A stretch of DNA of 64,000 nucleotides from Marinobacter manganoxydans MnI7-9 (GTDB lineage: Bacteria > Pseudomonadota > Gammaproteobacteria > Pseudomonadales > Oleiphilaceae), in contig NZ_AGTR01000084.1 in the NCBI RefSeq assembly GCF_000235625.1, positions 301,920 to 365,919 on the forward strand. The letters run 5' to 3'. A model generated the notes under the pieces. It was given only the letters and a program-made list of their open reading frames with translations. It was not told the origin of the DNA and did no database searches. Below are positions 8,182-16,736 of the stretch, one piece after another (position 1 is the stretch's first letter; each line of letters begins with the position of its first letter). Made by a program: the position numbers and the translations under genes.

Positions 8182-10017
8182 ATGCCCCAGTATCGTTCGC
8201 GGACATCCACCGCAGGCCGCAACATGGCCGGCGCCCGTGCCCTCTGGCGCGCCACCGGCATGAAAGACGGCGACTTCGGCAAACCGATCATCGCGGTTGC
8301 CAACTCTTTCACCCAGTTCGTGCCCGGCCACGTGCACCTTAAGGACCTCGGGCAACTGGTGTGCCGCGAAATCGAGTCCGCCGGCGGTGTTGCCAAGGAA
8401 TTCAACACCATCGCGGTCGATGATGGCATCGCCATGGGCCATGACGGCATGCTTTACTCCCTGCCATCCCGGGAGATCATCGCCGACTCCGTAGAGTACA
8501 TGGTCAATGCCCACTGTGCCGATGCGCTTGTGTGTATTTCCAACTGCGACAAGATCACCCCGGGCATGCTGATGGCTGCCATGCGCCTCAACATCCCCAC
8601 GATCTTCGTCTCTGGCGGCCCCATGGAAGCAGGCAAGACCAAACTGTCGGAGCACAAGCTCGACCTGGTGGACGCCATGGTCATTGCTGCAGATCCCAAC
8701 GCCTCCGACGAACAGGTGGAAGAGTATGAGCGCAGCGCCTGTCCGACCTGTGGCTCCTGTTCCGGCATGTTCACCGCCAACTCCATGAACTGCCTCACCG
8801 AGGCCATCGGTCTGGCGCTGCCGGGCAACGGTTCGCTCCTGGCAACGCACGCCGACCGGGAGCAGCTGTTCCTCAAAGCCGGTCGACAGATTGTGGAGAA
8901 TGCGCGGCGCTATTACGAGGAGGATGACGCCAGCGTACTGCCGTTGAGCATTGCTTCAATGGCGGCTTTCGAAAACGCCATGGTCATGGACATCGCCATG
9001 GGCGGCTCAACCAACACCATCCTCCATTTGCTGGCGGCAGCCCAGGAAGGCGGTGTCCCGTTCACCCTGAACGAGATCGACCAACTGTCACGTCGTGTAC
9101 CGCAACTTTGCAAAGTGGCTCCGAACTCACCCAAATATCACATGGAAGATGTGCACCGGGCCGGCGGTATCATGGGCATTCTCGGCGAGCTGGAACGGGG
9201 CGGCCTGATCAACACCGACCTTCCCACCGTGCACAGCAAGACCATGCGAGAAGCGCTCGAGACCTGGGATATCATGAGGTCGCCGCCCACCGAAGTGGTC
9301 GAGTTCTACAAGGCCGGCCCTGCCGGCATTCCCACGCAGACCGCGTTCTCCCAGAGCACCCGCTGGCCAACCCTGGACGGTGACCGGGAAACCGGCTGCA
9401 TCCGCTCGGTTGAGAACGCCTACAGTTCCGAAGGCGGCCTGGCCGTACTCTATGGCAATATTGCCCTTGACGGCTGCGTGGTCAAGACTGCGGGCGTAGA
9501 CGAGAGCATCTTCGTGTTCGAAGGCAAGGCAAGGGTATTCGAGAGCCAGGATTCCGCCGTTGCCGGAATTCTCTCCGACGAGGTCAAGCCGGGCGAGGTT
9601 GTCATCATCCGTTACGAAGGGCCCCGTGGCGGACCGGGCATGCAGGAAATGCTGTATCCGACCAGCTACCTGAAATCCAAGGGACTCGGCAAAGACTGCG
9701 CGCTACTGACGGACGGACGTTTCTCTGGCGGCACTTCCGGCCTGTCCATCGGCCACGCGTCGCCGGAAGCGGCCGCCGGCGGAGCCATTGGCCTGATCGA
9801 AAATGGCGACACAATCCGCATCGACATTCCGAACCGGAGCATCAACGTGGAGCTGGATCAGCCCGAACTGGATCGTCGCCGGGAAGCCAGGGACGCCAAG
9901 GGCTGGAAACCGGAACTGCCACGGGACCGCAAGGTGTCTGCAGCCCTGAAAGCCTATGCGCTACTGGCCACGAGCGCCGATAAGGGCGCCGTTAGGGATC
10001 TCGAAAAGCTCGACTGA
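8182..10017 (+). CDS. ilvD: Dihydroxy-acid dehydratase IlvD
   Basis: 611 residues, the usual length. It dehydrates 2,3-dihydroxy-isovalerate and 2,3-dihydroxy-3-methylvalerate to the 2-keto acids in valine, isoleucine and, indirectly, leucine synthesis. Fe-S ligands are visible: C122 in [10 protein letters not shown] and the CPTCGSC cluster at 187-193. [22 protein letters not shown] (split: [22 protein letters not shown]) near the C-terminus is the second family signature. An AGAGAGAAAAG ribosome site precedes the ATG. It stands alone as a single gene closed by an intrinsic terminator; leuA, in the same pathway, is at the far end of the window. Confidence 0.97.
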   Translation: MPQYRSRTSTAGRNMAGARALWRATGMKDGDFGKPIIAVANSFTQFVPGHVHLKDLGQLVCREIESAGGVAKEFNTIAVDDGIAMGHDGMLYSLPSREIIADSVEYMVNAHCADALVCISNCDKITPGMLMAAMRLNIPTIFVSGGPMEAGKTKLSEHKLDLVDAMVIAADPNASDEQVEEYERSACPTCGSCSGMFTANSMNCLTEAIGLALPGNGSLLATHADREQLFLKAGRQIVENARRYYEEDDASVLPLSIASMAAFENAMVMDIAMGGSTNTILHLLAAAQEGGVPFTLNEIDQLSRRVPQLCKVAPNSPKYHMEDVHRAGGIMGILGELERGGLINTDLPTVHSKTMREALETWDIMRSPPTEVVEFYKAGPAGIPTQTAFSQSTRWPTLDGDRETGCIRSVENAYSSEGGLAVLYGNIALDGCVVKTAGVDESIFVFEGKARVFESQDSAVAGILSDEVKPGEVVIIRYEGPRGGPGMQEMLYPTSYLKSKGLGKDCALLTDGRFSGGTSGLSIGHASPEAAAGGAIGLIENGDTIRIDIPNRSINVELDQPELDRRREARDAKGWKPELPRDRKVSAALKAYALLATSADKGAVRDLEKLD

Positions 10018-10037
10018 GCACTGAGATCCTGAACCAA

Positions 10038-10072
10038 CAAAAAAGCCGCGGACATCTCGCGGGCTTTTTTGT
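10038..10072. terminator. Bidirectional intrinsic terminator between ilvD and the peptidoglycan-binding gene
   Basis: AAAAAAGCCGCG and CGCGGGCTTTTTT flank a 7-base loop; the stem has one bulged G. It has an A-run on one side and a T-run on the other, so it can serve both convergent genes. Confidence 0.88.
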
Positions 10073-10086
10073 TCAGGAAACTCCGA

Positions 10087-10506
10087 TTACCAGAGCGACC
10101 AGCCGCCATCTTCCTCTTCTTCAATGGCGTCATCCTGCTCAGGCTCCGGGGCCGAGGTTTCTGCCGCGGAAGAGGCCGACTCCTGAGCCGGCGCGCTGCT
10201 GGCTGCGGCGGACTGTGACGGTGCCGAAGCGGCAACCTGAACCGATATCATACCCAAGGCTTCCTTGGTCGGATCGTCCAGATTTCCCGTGGCCTGAAGA
10301 CCATTATCCTGCTGGAACCGGGTTAGCGCGGACCGGGTTGAGTCATCCATCTGCGGGCTGACATTGGTAATGTCGTATCCTGCTCCGTAGAGCGCGTTCT
10401 TGAGTGCAACGATCTCATCCGCGAAGGCTGCAGGGGCAAAGCCCAGTGTGACCGCCAATCCGGCCGCTGCGGCCAGGCGTCCCAATCGGGTTGTTGCGTT
10501 TCTCAT
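10087..10506 (-). CDS. Secreted peptidoglycan-binding-like protein with acidic tail
   Basis: 139 residues from the ATG at 10506, which has AGGTGAG at the right distance; a GTG three codons upstream is also in frame. A signal peptide is clear: basic RNATTRLGR, a hydrophobic core, then a likely cut after AFA. Residues about 30-87 resemble a peptidoglycan-binding type 1 repeat (IVALKNALYGAGYDI, DDSTRSALTRFQQDNGL). The rest is a low-complexity Ala/Ser linker, a stretch of acidic residues (EEEED) and a terminal GGWSLW. The function is not known; cell-wall attachment is inference. Confidence 0.75.
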   Translation of the reverse strand: MRNATTRLGRLAAAAGLAVTLGFAPAAFADEIVALKNALYGAGYDITNVSPQMDDSTRSALTRFQQDNGLQATGNLDDPTKEALGMISVQVAASAPSQSAAASSAPAQESASSAAETSAPEPEQDDAIEEEEDGGWSLW

Positions 10507-10628
10507 GGTACTCACCTGCTAACTCCTGATATCTCATCGATATCCGTTTCTTTCTTGTTGTGTGGTGCCTATCTCCACAGGCTGGGGCAAACGGTTAAAA
10601 GACTACCATACTTTTGTCGCATGTCGCC

Positions 10629-11744
10629 TTACGGGACATCATGTCCCGTTTTCTTGCTTTGCGCAGGGGTCTCTTCGTCCGCAGAAGCGGCTGGGCGGTG
10701 GGCTTCTTCGCTGAATTCGCGGATGAAAATGCCCCAGAACGCCATAAACAGTGCAGCTACCAGCGGTCCCATTACGAATCCGTTGATGCCGAACATGACA
10801 ATGCCCCCAAGGGTCGACAACAGAACAATGTAGTCCGGCAGTTTGGTATCACGACCAACCAGTACCGGGCGCAGCAGGTTGTCTGCCAACCCGATGACCA
10901 CCACGCCAAAGGCTGTCAGCACCACCGCTTCGACAACATCGCCCACGGCCGCCAGGTAGATGGCTGCCGGCACCCAGACCAACGCCGCACCCACAGCCGG
11001 CAACAGCGATACGATCGCCATAACCACACCCCAGAGCAACGCACCGCTGATGCCCAGGATCCAGAAAATCAGCCCGCCCAGAGCCCCCTGGATGATGGCA
11101 ATCAGCAGGTTGCCCTTGACGGTCGCGCGGGTCACCTCCGCAAACTTGGCAAACAGCAACCGCTCCCGCTCATCGCCCAGCGGCAGAGCCCGAATCATCA
11201 GCTCGACCAGCGCACGGCCATCCCGAAGCAGAAAGAACGCCAGATACACCATCAAGGCCAGGCCCAGAAAAAACTGGAAGGTATTCTGGCCCACGCCCAG
11301 CGCCTGCCTGCCCAGGAACTGGCTTCCTCCGACAAAGATACTCACGGCTCGGTCCCTCAGCTCGGCAAAGCTGATATCAAACTGTGCCAGGAAGGCCTGG
11401 ATGGCGGGGAACGACTGGTTGACCCGATCTATGTATTCCCCGGGGCGTATTTCACCACTCTGGATCTGCTGATAAAGCGCGACGCCCTCGGCAACCAATG
11501 AGGTCACCAGTACCAGAACCGGGATAACCACGATGAACATGCAGATACACAGGGTAATCAGTGCATTTACATTGGGCCTGTCCCCGAGTTTCCGCTCCAG
11601 CAGTTGCTGCACCGGGTGGAAAATCAGGGCGATGGCGACCGCCCAGAATATGGGCCCGAAAAAGGGCTTCATAAGAAAAACAAAGGCAAGGGAAACGCCG
11701 ACCAGCAACGCCAGAAAAGTCCGTGTTTCAAGTTTTGCGTACAT
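10629..11744 (-). CDS. AI-2E family transporter (PerM-like permease)
   Basis: 371-residue inner-membrane protein with about eight transmembrane segments. Family features: the N-terminal FLMKPFFGPIFWAVAIALIF hairpin, the central FLLRDGRALVELMIRALPLG segment, then VKGNLLIAIIQGALGGLIFW, and LADNLLRPVLVG near residue 290. E. coli TqsA (reported AI-2 exporter) and PerM belong here, but substrate cannot be assigned from sequence. The C-terminal 25 residues are hydrophilic and poorly conserved. It is transcribed toward the peptidoglycan-binding gene and is probably separate from it. Confidence 0.85.
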   Translation of the reverse strand: MYAKLETRTFLALLVGVSLAFVFLMKPFFGPIFWAVAIALIFHPVQQLLERKLGDRPNVNALITLCICMFIVVIPVLVLVTSLVAEGVALYQQIQSGEIRPGEYIDRVNQSFPAIQAFLAQFDISFAELRDRAVSIFVGGSQFLGRQALGVGQNTFQFFLGLALMVYLAFFLLRDGRALVELMIRALPLGDERERLLFAKFAEVTRATVKGNLLIAIIQGALGGLIFWILGISGALLWGVVMAIVSLLPAVGAALVWVPAAIYLAAVGDVVEAVVLTAFGVVVIGLADNLLRPVLVGRDTKLPDYIVLLSTLGGIVMFGINGFVMGPLVAALFMAFWGIFIREFSEEAHRPAASADEETPAQSKKTGHDVP

Positions 11745-11871
11745 AGATTATGCGGTTCCCTGATGTTGGTTCTGCGATATAACGAGTCATTCTACCCTAC
11801 CACGCTGGCGTGGCCACTGTAGCTGTCTTCGGGTTATAGTGGACGGTTGTTGATCAACTAATAGACAGGTC

Positions 11872-12222
11872 ATGTTGTTGGAACTGGAAACCTTCACCAT
11901 CGAAACAGCCCTGGATGCGGCCACCGAGTTGCGCAAGGTTCTGGCCGCCCGAACGCACCGTCGCAAAGTGATGGGTCAGGAAGTCATGGTGCCGGGTCAG
12001 CTAGGCGAGGCCCTGCAGCTACCACGCATTATCAACCGGCTCCAGAGCAAGCAGATGAAGCAGAGGGAGCTCGGCCTCGAGGACTTCCAGGAGCTGTGGC
12101 CTACCCTGTCGCCACAGACTCGGGAGAGAGTGCTGGGGGCAATCGGCTGGTATGACCCCAAGGAGCTTGACTGGGATGACAAGCGCTCCAACCGTCGGCC
12201 ACTGGTCGATCCTGACAGTTAA
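11872..12222 (+). CDS. Small conserved-looking protein of unknown function
   Basis: 116 residues, charged and soluble; I do not recognise the family. The N-terminal half is helical (TIETALDAATELRKVLAARTHRRKV is split as TIETALDAATELRKVL and AARTHRRKV); the C-terminal half has LEDFQELWPTLSPQTRERVLGAIGW in two helices and an acidic/basic tail. There are no cysteines or membrane segments. Coding use looks like the neighbours. The start is uncertain: CAGGT is only one base from the ATG at 11872, so the TTG at 11875 or 11878 may be used. It is divergent from the AI-2E gene and precedes the Cys-rich gene on the same strand. Confidence 0.6.
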   Translation: MLLELETFTIETALDAATELRKVLAARTHRRKVMGQEVMVPGQLGEALQLPRIINRLQSKQMKQRELGLEDFQELWPTLSPQTRERVLGAIGWYDPKELDWDDKRSNRRPLVDPDS

Positions 12223-12297
12223 GCCGTATAACACCGGCATCCCGACTTTGAAATGTCATACTTGGCCCATATGTTGGGCAGTATCAGGAGGATATTT

Positions 12298-12546
12298 ATG
12301 ACTGAACAACATCAATACACAGCACTTCTTGCTGAAGGCAGCGCGGTTCCCACACTCCTTTGTGGCCACTGCCACTCGATTCTCTCCAGGGCCCGGATTT
12401 TCCGGAATGAGGGCGACCAGCACCAGAACATGGAGTGCCAGACCATTGGCCTTTGCTCAGCCGACGATTGCGGCGCCGTCAATTGTTGCGATGACGCTCT
12501 GGCCCGCGTTGACAACCCCGAACGCCTGTTTGGCATTGCGTCCTGA
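12298..12546 (+). CDS. Small cysteine-rich protein, possible metal-binding
   Basis: 82 residues starting at an ATG preceded by an excellent AGGAGG at 7-base spacing, which rules out the longer frame from 12253. Seven cysteines: C22 and C25 (CGHC), C47, C53, C58, C63 and C64 (NCCDD). The pattern suggests a Zn ribbon or Fe-S binding, but I do not recognise the family and cannot assign a function. It has no signal peptide. It is 75 bases downstream of the 116-residue unknown gene and may be in the same transcript. Confidence 0.65.
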   Translation: MTEQHQYTALLAEGSAVPTLLCGHCHSILSRARIFRNEGDQHQNMECQTIGLCSADDCGAVNCCDDALARVDNPERLFGIAS

Positions 12547-12693
12547 TTCAAAGCCACAACGCTCTGTTACGCAACTCAAACACACAAAATTTCCATCTGC
12601 TTTATCCTGATCTTCGACGATTGTAGTAGGGCACTATGAGCACCGGATGCCGCCCGGCAATCACGCAACCAATCAGTCAGGACAGTCGATGGC

Positions 12694-13593
12694 ATGCGTA
12701 TTCTGAGAACCGATGAAGCCCGCTTCGCAGGTCTTCCGGATTACCCCTTTGCTCCAAACCATCTTGACGTAGAACCGGGTCTCCGGATGCACTACGTTGA
12801 CGAAGGCCCTAGAAACGCCTCGCCGGTTCTCATGCTCCACGGCGAACCATCCTGGTCCTACCTGTACCGGCACATGATCCCTCTGGTGGCCGAGGCCGGT
12901 CACCGGGTGTTGGCCCCGGATCTGATCGGCTTCGGCAAATCCGACAAGCCGGCGTCGGTTACAGACTACAGTTACGGCCGCCATCTCACGTGGCTGGCCA
13001 GTTGGCTTGAACAGCTCAACCTGACCAATATCACCCTTGTGTGCCAGAACTGGGGATCGTTGCTGGGCCTGCGACTGGCCGCGGAACACCGTCAGCGATT
13101 CAGCCGAATCATCGTCGGAAACGGCATGCTGCCGACCGGCGAAACGCCTGTTCCAGCGGTATTTTCCATGTGGAAGGCATTTGCCACCCACAGCCCCTGG
13201 TTCCCGGTCGGTCGTATCGTGCAACTGGGCACCGATCGCACCCTGAGCAAAGCTGAAATTGCCGCTTACGAAGCCCCATTCCCGTCAGCAGAGTTCAAGG
13301 CCGGAGCCAGGGCGTTTCCAAAACTGGTTCCGACGGAACCGGATACACCGGACAGCGACGCCAACAAGGCGGCCTGGCAGGTCCTGGAGAAGTGGAAGAA
13401 GCCCTTCATCACCTGCTTCAGCAGTGGCGACCCGATTACCCGGGGCGGCGACAGGCACATGCAGCGCCGGATTCCCGGTGCCCACGGCCAGCCTCACATC
13501 ACGCTTCGGGGCGGACATTTCCTGCAGGAAGATTCACCGGAAGATTTCGCCCGTATCATCATCGATGCCCTGAAATCGGAAATGGCGGCCTGA
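12694..13593 (+). CDS. Haloalkane-dehalogenase-like alpha/beta hydrolase with Asn at the nucleophile
   Basis: 299 residues, closely like the haloalkane dehalogenase family: oxyanion motif LHGEPSWSYLYRHM (48-61), LIGFGKSDKP, and the base H275 in GGHFLQED. The nucleophile elbow, normally QDWG with Asp, reads CQNWGS here: codon AAC at 13048-13050, residue N119, followed by the halide-binding Trp W120. An acid candidate is D246 in SSGDPITRG. Unless N119 deamidates or the base is a sequencing error, the enzyme should not dehalogenate. A CAGGACAG lies some distance before the ATG. The stop codon sits in a terminator loop. Confidence 0.85.
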   Translation: MRILRTDEARFAGLPDYPFAPNHLDVEPGLRMHYVDEGPRNASPVLMLHGEPSWSYLYRHMIPLVAEAGHRVLAPDLIGFGKSDKPASVTDYSYGRHLTWLASWLEQLNLTNITLVCQNWGSLLGLRLAAEHRQRFSRIIVGNGMLPTGETPVPAVFSMWKAFATHSPWFPVGRIVQLGTDRTLSKAEIAAYEAPFPSAEFKAGARAFPKLVPTEPDTPDSDANKAAWQVLEKWKKPFITCFSSGDPITRGGDRHMQRRIPGAHGQPHITLRGGHFLQEDSPEDFARIIIDALKSEMAA

Positions 13594-13605
13594 GCCGCCA
13601 TTTTT
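13581..13605 (+). terminator. Intrinsic terminator whose loop contains the stop codon
   Basis: AATGGCGGC and GCCGCCATT form a perfect 9-bp stem around the loop CTGA, whose TGA is the stop of the dehalogenase-like gene, followed by TTTC. The last three codons are therefore part of the terminator. Confidence 0.75.
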
Positions 13606-13783
13606 CCTGGCCGAACACGGTTACCGTCTGGCGGCGCAGAGTGCCGAGCCCGAGCAGCGGTTAGCTGCCTACAGGACTCATGACAAAGATTCCCCGGCAT
13701 CGGACGGCAACACAATGACCTGTCCCCGGCAACTACCTATAGCCCCGCCGGGGTTTTGCGTATTAAAGCAACAACAAAACCGC

Positions 13784-13789
13784 TATAAT
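13784..13789 (+). promoter_or_regulatory. Consensus -10 box upstream of the DEAD-box helicase
   Basis: A perfect TATAAT lies 57 bases before the helicase ATG. No good -35 is found at 16-18 bases; TTGCGT lies 22 bases upstream, too far for a standard spacer. A 4-bp GCC-loop hairpin with T-run (about 13743-13757) precedes it. Confidence 0.5.
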
Positions 13790-13846
13790 GTGCGCACATC
13801 ATGCATTGCCCGGCAATGCTTTACCTCCCGAATTCCGAGTGAATCA

Positions 13847-15367
13847 ATGTCTGAATTGTCCTTTGCCGAACTGGGGCTTGATCCAGCCGTACTTGAAGCT
13901 GTGTCCGCCGTTGGCTATGAAACCCCGTCTCCTATCCAGGCCCAGTCCATCCCTGCGCTGCTTGCCGGCAACCATCTGCTGGGCGTTGCCCAGACCGGTA
14001 CCGGTAAAACCGCAGCGTTTGCACTGCCCCTGCTGAGCCGGATAGACGCCTCCGTCACCGATCCCCAGATTCTGGTTTTGGCACCCACACGGGAGCTGGC
14101 CATCCAGGTGGCGGAAGCCTTTACCACCTACGCCAGCAAGTTCCGGAATTTCCACGTTCTGCCCATTTACGGTGGCCAGGACTTTTATCCCCAGATCAAG
14201 GGCCTGCGTCGCGGTGCCCAGGTGATCGTGGGCACACCGGGCCGGATGCTCGACCACCTGCGCAAAGGTACCCTGAAGCTGGACAGCCTGAAAGCGCTGG
14301 TTCTTGATGAAGCCGACGAAATGCTGCGCATGGGCTTTATCGACGACGTGGAAGCGATCCTGGCGAAGACCCCGGAGAACTGCCAACGGGCATTGTTCTC
14401 GGCCACCATGCCGCCGCAGATCAAGAAAGTGGCCCAGACCTACCTGCGCAACGCCACAGAAGTTCGCATTGAAAGCGAAACCCGCACGGTCGAGCGTATC
14501 TCCCAGTTCGTTCTGCCGGTCTATGCTGAGCGCAAGCTGGATGCCCTGACCCGCATTCTGGAAGTTGAGCCGATTGATGCCGCCATAATTTTTGTGCGCA
14601 CCAAAGCGGAAACCACCATGCTGGCCGAAAAGCTTTCTGCCCGGGGCCACGCGGTCGCGCCCCTGAGCGGTGACCTGAACCAACGCCAGCGTGAACAAAC
14701 GGTTGAAGACCTGAAGCGCGGAAAGAAAGACATTATCATTGCCACCGACGTGGCAGCACGCGGTCTGGACGTGTCCCGTATCACACACGTCATCAACTAC
14801 GACGTTCCCTACGACACTGAAGCGTACATCCATCGGGTTGGTCGTACTGGTCGTGCCGGTCGCGAAGGCAAGGCGATCCTGCTGGTAACACCCCGCGAGC
14901 GCAGTTGGCTGCGAACGCTTGAACGCGCAACAAACTCGCCGATGGAAGCTTACGAGTTGCCGTCTCCCGTTGAGCTCAAGAAAATGAGGGAGCAGCAGTT
15001 CGAGTCCCAACTGCTGGGCTTTGCGGAAGACAAGAAGTTGGCAAAGGCGATGTCGCTGCTGGACGAAATCGCCGAGCGCAATGACATGGACATGGCCATG
15101 GTAGCCGGCGCCCTCGCCTGCTGGATGGAAGCAGCCCAGCCAGGCTCCCTGCCCCTCGAGCAGCCAGAGGCCTTGCCAACCGTGTCGGCAACACCTCCCC
15201 GCCGTGATCGTAAAGGTGGCGGCGGTCGTCCGGGCGAGAATCGCAAGGGCCCGAAAGGCGGTTTCAAGAAAGGTGGCCCGAAGGGTCGTGGCGGCCCCGG
15301 TGGTCGAGGCAAACCGCCCGGCAAGGGCGGCAAGCCCGCAGGCAAGCGCCCGCCTCGTCAGGCTTAA
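13847..15367 (+). CDS. DEAD-box ATP-dependent RNA helicase (DeaD/RhlE-like)
   Basis: 506 residues from the ATG at 13847; the frame is open for 44 more codons upstream but these are not conserved and would contain the -10 box. All helicase motifs are present: Q motif GYETPSPIQ, I AQTGTGKT, Ia PTRELAIQ, II DEAD, III SAT, V TDVAARGLD, VI HRVGRTGRAGR. The last 80 residues are a basic Gly/Pro/Lys-rich RNA-binding tail (GGRPGENRKGPKGG and repeats). The core looks like CsdA/DeaD, but the tail is shorter than in E. coli DeaD. It unwinds RNA in ribosome assembly or decay. It ends in the same palindrome as the convergent folA. Confidence 0.92.
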   Translation: MSELSFAELGLDPAVLEAVSAVGYETPSPIQAQSIPALLAGNHLLGVAQTGTGKTAAFALPLLSRIDASVTDPQILVLAPTRELAIQVAEAFTTYASKFRNFHVLPIYGGQDFYPQIKGLRRGAQVIVGTPGRMLDHLRKGTLKLDSLKALVLDEADEMLRMGFIDDVEAILAKTPENCQRALFSATMPPQIKKVAQTYLRNATEVRIESETRTVERISQFVLPVYAERKLDALTRILEVEPIDAAIIFVRTKAETTMLAEKLSARGHAVAPLSGDLNQRQREQTVEDLKRGKKDIIIATDVAARGLDVSRITHVINYDVPYDTEAYIHRVGRTGRAGREGKAILLVTPRERSWLRTLERATNSPMEAYELPSPVELKKMREQQFESQLLGFAEDKKLAKAMSLLDEIAERNDMDMAMVAGALACWMEAAQPGSLPLEQPEALPTVSATPPRRDRKGGGGRPGENRKGPKGGFKKGGPKGRGGPGGRGKPPGKGGKPAGKRPPRQA

Positions 15368-15375
15368 GCCTGACG
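15356..15375. repeat. 20-bp perfect palindrome spanning both convergent stop codons
   Basis: CGTCAGGCTTAAGCCTGACG is its own reverse complement. The central TTAA provides the TAA stop of the helicase on the plus strand and of folA on the minus strand. Confidence 0.95.
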
Positions 15376-15873
15376 CTGATAGACCACGAAACTGTAGTCG
15401 TAAGGGTTGTTATCGGACGCGGAGAAATCCTCCCGTCCGATTTCTTCCCACTCATCCCAGTTTACTTCCGGAAAAAACGCATCGCCGTCCACCTCAGCGT
15501 GCACCTGGGTGATGTACATCCGATCAACCATCGGCAATGCCTCGGCGTAGATCTGCCCGCCACCGATAATCATCACTTCGTCACCACCTTCCAGCTCCGC
15601 CTGCGCCTCGGCCTTCACCAGCGCTTCGGGCAAAGACTTCGCAGCCACTGTTCCGGTTGGCGCTTCCCACTCTTCATTGCGCGAGATCACCACGTTCATC
15701 CGTCCCGGCAATGGCCGCCCAATGGAGTCCCAGGTCTTCCTGCCCATGATAATGGGCTTGCCCATGGTAGCCTGCTTGAAATAACGAAGGTCACCCGGAA
15801 GATACCAGGGCAGTTTGTTGTTACGGCCAATAACCCGGTTACGGGACATGGCAACGATCAGGGCTTTTCTCAT
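15364..15873 (-). CDS. folA: Dihydrofolate reductase FolA
   Basis: 169 residues, a normal chromosomal type I DHFR. It reduces dihydrofolate to tetrahydrofolate with NADPH, regenerating the folate that ThyA oxidises. Visible are MRKALIVAMSRNRVIGRNNKLPWYLPGDL with active-site Asp28, IMGRKTWDSIGRPLPGR (NADPH binding), and IIGGGQIYAEALP. The ATG at 15873 begins the conserved domain; a TTG nine codons upstream is in frame but overlaps thyA. It follows thyA by 23 bases, so lgt and thyA upstream and folA probably form one operon. Its stop overlaps that of the helicase. Confidence 0.96.
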   Translation of the reverse strand: MRKALIVAMSRNRVIGRNNKLPWYLPGDLRYFKQATMGKPIIMGRKTWDSIGRPLPGRMNVVISRNEEWEAPTGTVAAKSLPEALVKAEAQAELEGGDEVMIIGGGQIYAEALPMVDRMYITQVHAEVDGDAFFPEVNWDEWEEIGREDFSASDNNPYDYSFVVYQRQA

Positions 15874-15896
15874 GTACTCGTCTCTTCGGGGTTCGG

Positions 15897-16736
15897 TCAA
15901 ATGGCAATCGGCGCCTTGATGCCCGGATAGGGGTCATAACCCTCAAACTCGAAATCTTCCAGCTCGTATTCGAAGATGCTCGCGGGCTTGCGCTTGATCA
16001 AGAGTTTAGGCAGGGCCCGGGGCTCGCGTTTCAGCTGCTCGAAGACGATGTCGTCGGTCAGGTGGTTCTGGTACAGATGGCAGTCGCCGAAGGTATGCAC
16101 AAACTCACCGACATCCAGATCACACTGCTGGGCAATCATGTGCGTCAGCAAGGCGTACGAGGCAATATTAAAAGGTACGCCCAGGAACAGATCGGCGCTT
16201 CGCTGGTAAAGCTGGCAGGAGAGCTTGCCGTCGGCCACGTAGAACTGGAAAATGCAGTGACAGGGTGCCAGCGCCATGCGACCCTCGCGAACGTTATCCT
16301 GGGGACCGATGGACTCATCCGGAAGCTCAGCGGGGTTCCAGGCGGACACGATCAGCCGGCGGGAATTCGGTTTGGTGCGAATCTGCTCGATCACTTCGCT
16401 GATCTGGTCAACCACCTCGCCATTGGGGCACTGCCAGCTTCGCCACTGTTTGCCATAGATAGGCCCAAGGTCACCATTCTCCAATGCCCACTCGTTCCAG
16501 ATCGAGACCTTCCGTTCCTGCAGCCAGGAGTTGTCGGTGGAGCCCCGCAGGAACCAGAGCAGTTCGTAAATGATGCTGCGCAGGTGGACTTTCTTGGTAG
16601 TGACCAGCGGAAAGCCCTCCTGGAGGTTGAAGCGAATCTGACGGCCAAACACCGACCGGGTGCCGACACCGGTGCGGTCTCCCTTGTCGAATCCGTTATC
16701 AACAACGTCTTGCATAAGGTCGAGATAGGCTTTCAT
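15897..16736 (-). CDS. thyA: Thymidylate synthase ThyA
   Basis: 279 residues. It methylates dUMP to dTMP with methylene-tetrahydrofolate. The catalytic cysteine is C159 in [17 protein letters not shown] and the dUMP-binding [19 protein letters not shown] ([19 protein letters not shown]) are intact. Compared with the 264-residue E. coli enzyme it carries an insertion of about 13 residues ([16 protein letters not shown] region, 139-154) just before the catalytic loop, a feature I recall in some other gammaproteobacteria. The start ATG overlaps the lgt stop as ATGA (16733-16736). Confidence 0.97.
   Translation of the reverse strand: MKAYLDLMQDVVDNGFDKGDRTGVGTRSVFGRQIRFNLQEGFPLVTTKKVHLRSIIYELLWFLRGSTDNSWLQERKVSIWNEWALENGDLGPIYGKQWRSWQCPNGEVVDQISEVIEQIRTKPNSRRLIVSAWNPAELPDESIGPQDNVREGRMALAPCHCIFQFYVADGKLSCQLYQRSADLFLGVPFNIASYALLTHMIAQQCDLDVGEFVHTFGDCHLYQNHLTDDIVFEQLKREPRALPKLLIKRKPASIFEYELEDFEFEGYDPYPGIKAPIAI

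Noticed and set aside
13743-13757. CCCC-GCC-GGGG followed by TTTT as a terminator
   Set aside because: The stem is only 4 bp and it lies just in front of a -10 box; kept as a note only.
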